Both the position numbers and the translations under genes were made by a program. Positions 61,367-64,000 of a DNA stretch of 64,000 bases are shown one piece after another. The notes under the pieces were generated by a model. It did not search any database, was not told the DNA's origin, and saw only the letters and a list, made by a program, of their open reading frames with translations. Position 1 is the stretch's first letter. Each line of letters starts with the position of its first letter. Source of the DNA: Lineus longissimus (taxonomy: Eukaryota > Nemertea > Pilidiophora > Heteronemertea > Lineidae); assembly GCF_910592395.1 (NCBI RefSeq), contig NC_088309.1:27964599-28028598 (forward strand). The letters run 5' to 3'.

Positions 61367-61476
61367 TCCTCAGATGTTTGAGTCTAATCAGGGCGACTAG
61401 TAGACGACACCGAACGTCGCCATCTTGTTTCCGCTCGACGCTCCGTGGGGCCCTCCCGCCTTTGTCGTCCGCCATG
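61367..61476 (-). CDS. Possible first coding exon, starting MADDKGGRAPRS
   Basis: In a short GC-rich, CpG-containing patch the minus strand has ATGGCGGAC, a typical animal start context, opening MADDKGGRAPRSVERKQDGDV, and continuing to HLRK before a possible donor (AAA|GTAATT, phase 0). Joined to the exon at 61,201 it stays open. The same patch also contains CAAGATGGC, the core of a YY1 site, so it may instead be a promoter region. Evidence is suggestive only. Confidence 0.3.
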
Positions 61477-61479
61477 ATA

Positions 61480-64000
61480 AATTGCTAAATTTCAGGAATT
61501 AATCTGAGTACGTTTCATGGGTATGAAAGGAATCAATACATATCGACAATGTGCTGTGATTAGTACCTAATGATAGATGGGAAAGCGCTGCCAAGTGTAT
61601 TGATCCGCCCCGATCAGTGCAGACGATACGGTGTGTAAACCGTATTACTGCTAAGGGTGTTGTGAGCATGCGCCACAGATCAGAGCCCCGGCGACGAAAA
61701 TATACACAACCCCTTCGCAGACATAAGTGTTACTACAAGGATGATGACACGGTTACAAACTGCGCAGTGGAAATACTGTACAGACCTTTCTGACGGCGAT
61801 GGGATGCGCAGGTGTGACGGCAGCGGAAACGAGGCGAAAAACCCTAACAGGTCCGTGTTAGGTTTAAGGCGTCGATCTATTGGCCACCTTTTGACCATAG
61901 CAACGGTCGAGCATCAGGGGTACTGGGCTGCTATACTCACACGTCTACGTTGCTATTAAAGGTAGTTAAAATGACGTTTGGCTAATGCCGACGCCAATTC
62001 ATCCTATCGGGAGCATGGGGAACCAAGATAATGATCAAAATCTTCAGCAAAAACACCTACAAACACGCTCCCTCCCTCGAGATCATAGATTGTTCAAGAC
62101 CTCGCCTCCCATGAAACTGATTAGATTCTAATTGCTCCTAAACGATGACCGTCTATTTTTATCAGAGGAGCGATTTTGATAATCAGGAGAGCAGCGGTAT
62201 AACGGATCATGAGAGCGGATCGAGTGGCTACGGTTCGACATGTAGAAATAAGGGGTGTGACAGAATGAAGTCTCGGTCCGACTATTATTCTCGTATACAA
62301 TTTCCCTAATATGTCCAGATTGGTATCATATAATTTGACGTCTGCCTCAGTGCCGTATTATCGCCATTCAGTGCTTAGTTTGTTGTATTTTAGAAGTGAA
62401 ATTGATATCGCACTGTCGGTATTATTGTCAAACCAAACGCCACTCGACTGATGCTGCCGGCCATTTTTTCCAAATGTTCTGCTGGCGCCGCCTCGATTTT
62501 GGCCTACATTTTAATATGCTCGCGTTATTTAACGACAAACAAACTACGCATGTGTGGTGTTCTAAACCAAACTTGTTTCCTCGCCATTGGAGAGCGAGAG
62601 CTCGTTAGACCGGCTGGAACAACACGGCACACTATTTGTATCTGAACTAGGCTAAATGTGTCATTGTCATTATTTGCAACGTTCGACATTTCATTATGAT
62701 CACATAAAACAAGAAGTAGAAATAGTTGCATTAAGCCAATTTGACTGCCTCCTTCCCCCGAGAACCTGGAAAGACATAAGCTAAAAAATCCATCCCGCAC
62801 ATTACAAACGGATGCGAAGACACGCCCCTTCTATTTAATGAGCTGTGAAAATACCGCGAGAGACACATCAACCACAGGAATCGGGATGGCGGAGCGAACT
62901 TCCGCACGATTCCTTCGAAGGCACATTATCATCGATTGTGGGAAACAAACTAGATCTGGACACAAAACTGTGTTATAATAGTATAACCGAATTACATGTA
63001 GTATATGTTAGCAAAGAACTCAGGTCAAATATCGATACAGTATGTTGCCTTCCATTCTGCCATTAGAAAGATTGAATATATGACACGTTGAGCGACTTGT
63101 AAGTGTTGAAACTCGAACTTTTAGCTGTGTCACGGACTTGATAGTACCAGGCGCGTTCATACAGCCACAATCAGACTGAGCCATTGCTTCAAAGCACTCA
63201 TGAAACATCTCCAACATCACAATAGGCAAACCTGACGATCCAACCTGGAGTCATTTGCAAACCCAGCATTCCAATTGGTTGCCGTAAACGATCACGTGAC
63301 ACTCGATTGCGCATGTTGGCGAGTTTCCTGGCCGGGAGATTTGTAATGGTGCTTCCCGTTCTCCCTCCCCGAAGCGAAGTTATGCATTAGCGTTAATCGT
63401 CCTGTGTGATGCATGTTCAGAGAGTCGGACAGGATTAGAGGAACTCCAGGGCGGGATTGCTTGCATACAGGTACTTCACTGGGACTACACCTTCCTTGGG
63501 CCGCTGATTTAGTGTTTCATTCCGTGGTAAGAGTAACGACTTCTGGAGGATACATCGGATCCTATGCAACGGAAAGGTAGGATGCATTTTTCAAAGGATA
63601 TTGGCCTATTCATAGGAAACGCATAAGAAGTTAGAACTCTAAACATAGGGTACCGTCCAAAACGGTATCGAAACGCCCTTCCAACGATTATCATTGGAAG
63701 ATAGGACACTTGATACTGACGGATCATTTACAGAGATCGTCAGTTTTTTAGCATCTGGGTAACCACCAGTCGAGCATGATCGATGAGCATTTTGTAGTTT
63801 GGACAAAGAAAAGTATAAAGTATACCAGCACGGTTCTTTCGGAGGATTCTGGCCTGCTCACGGTTTCAACAACAACCACATCTTAGTGTTATATCCTGGC
63901 ATAGTGTAGCAACTTTTTAATGAAAAAAACAATGAAATGGTTGCATTATCTGAAATATTTAGATGTAACATTAGTATAAACATGTATTGCACGAGCATTT
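61480..64000. other. Right end of window, no gene recognised
   Basis: Open frames are short and random-looking on both strands. If the candidate minus-strand gene starting at 61,476 is real, its upstream promoter lies in the first part of this stretch. Confidence 0.5.

Overview
The window reads as nuclear DNA of a bilaterian animal. Genes are split by GT-AG introns with pyrimidine-rich acceptors, starts sit in Kozak-like rather than Shine-Dalgarno contexts, and gene-poor stretches of many kilobases lie between the genes. The families present (organic anion transporters with a Kazal loop, a class A receptor with an N-F-Y-L-Y seventh helix, an LHFPL-type tetraspanner and a fatty-acid-binding protein) fit a marine invertebrate, either a lophotrochozoan or an invertebrate deuterostome. 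I cannot name the species.

Layout. Positions 1-13,800 hold no gene I can support, only microsatellites and one nested inverted repeat. From 13,858 to 16,585, on the minus strand, come the first coding exon of an LHFPL-like tetraspan protein and a large exon encoding a CD20/MS4A-like four-helix membrane protein with a long Lys/Glu-rich tail. From 18,170 to 19,981 (plus) is a three-exon class A GPCR of 337 aa. It converges on a tandem pair of complete organic-anion-transporting polypeptide genes on the minus strand: copy A (10 exons, 683 aa, 25,246-20,224) and copy B (11 exons, 689 aa, 31,469-26,342). Both splice models close exactly in frame. From 36,102 to 32,329 (minus) lies an unrecognised 287-aa gene with TATA box, 5'UTR exon, two coding exons and polyA signal, whose product carries four copies of a short 'R-x-T/P-T' motif.

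From 37,798 to 59,206 (plus) is a fatty-acid-binding protein locus. A complete four-exon gene starts at 49,525, and a second FABP-type first exon lies 11.7 kb upstream at 37,798, either an alternative promoter or the start of a paralogue whose other exons I could not find. The last 5 kb hold two possible exons of an unrecognised minus-strand gene and a short repeated segment.

The genes do not form an operon. The two transporters are a tandem duplication, now differing by one intron and by a probable GC-AG splice site in copy B. The points most worth a second look are the two FABP first exons, the four-helix/charged-tail protein, the 287-aa repeat protein, the GPCR lacking both disulfide cysteines, and a TA-flanked MITE 63 bp before FABP exon 2.
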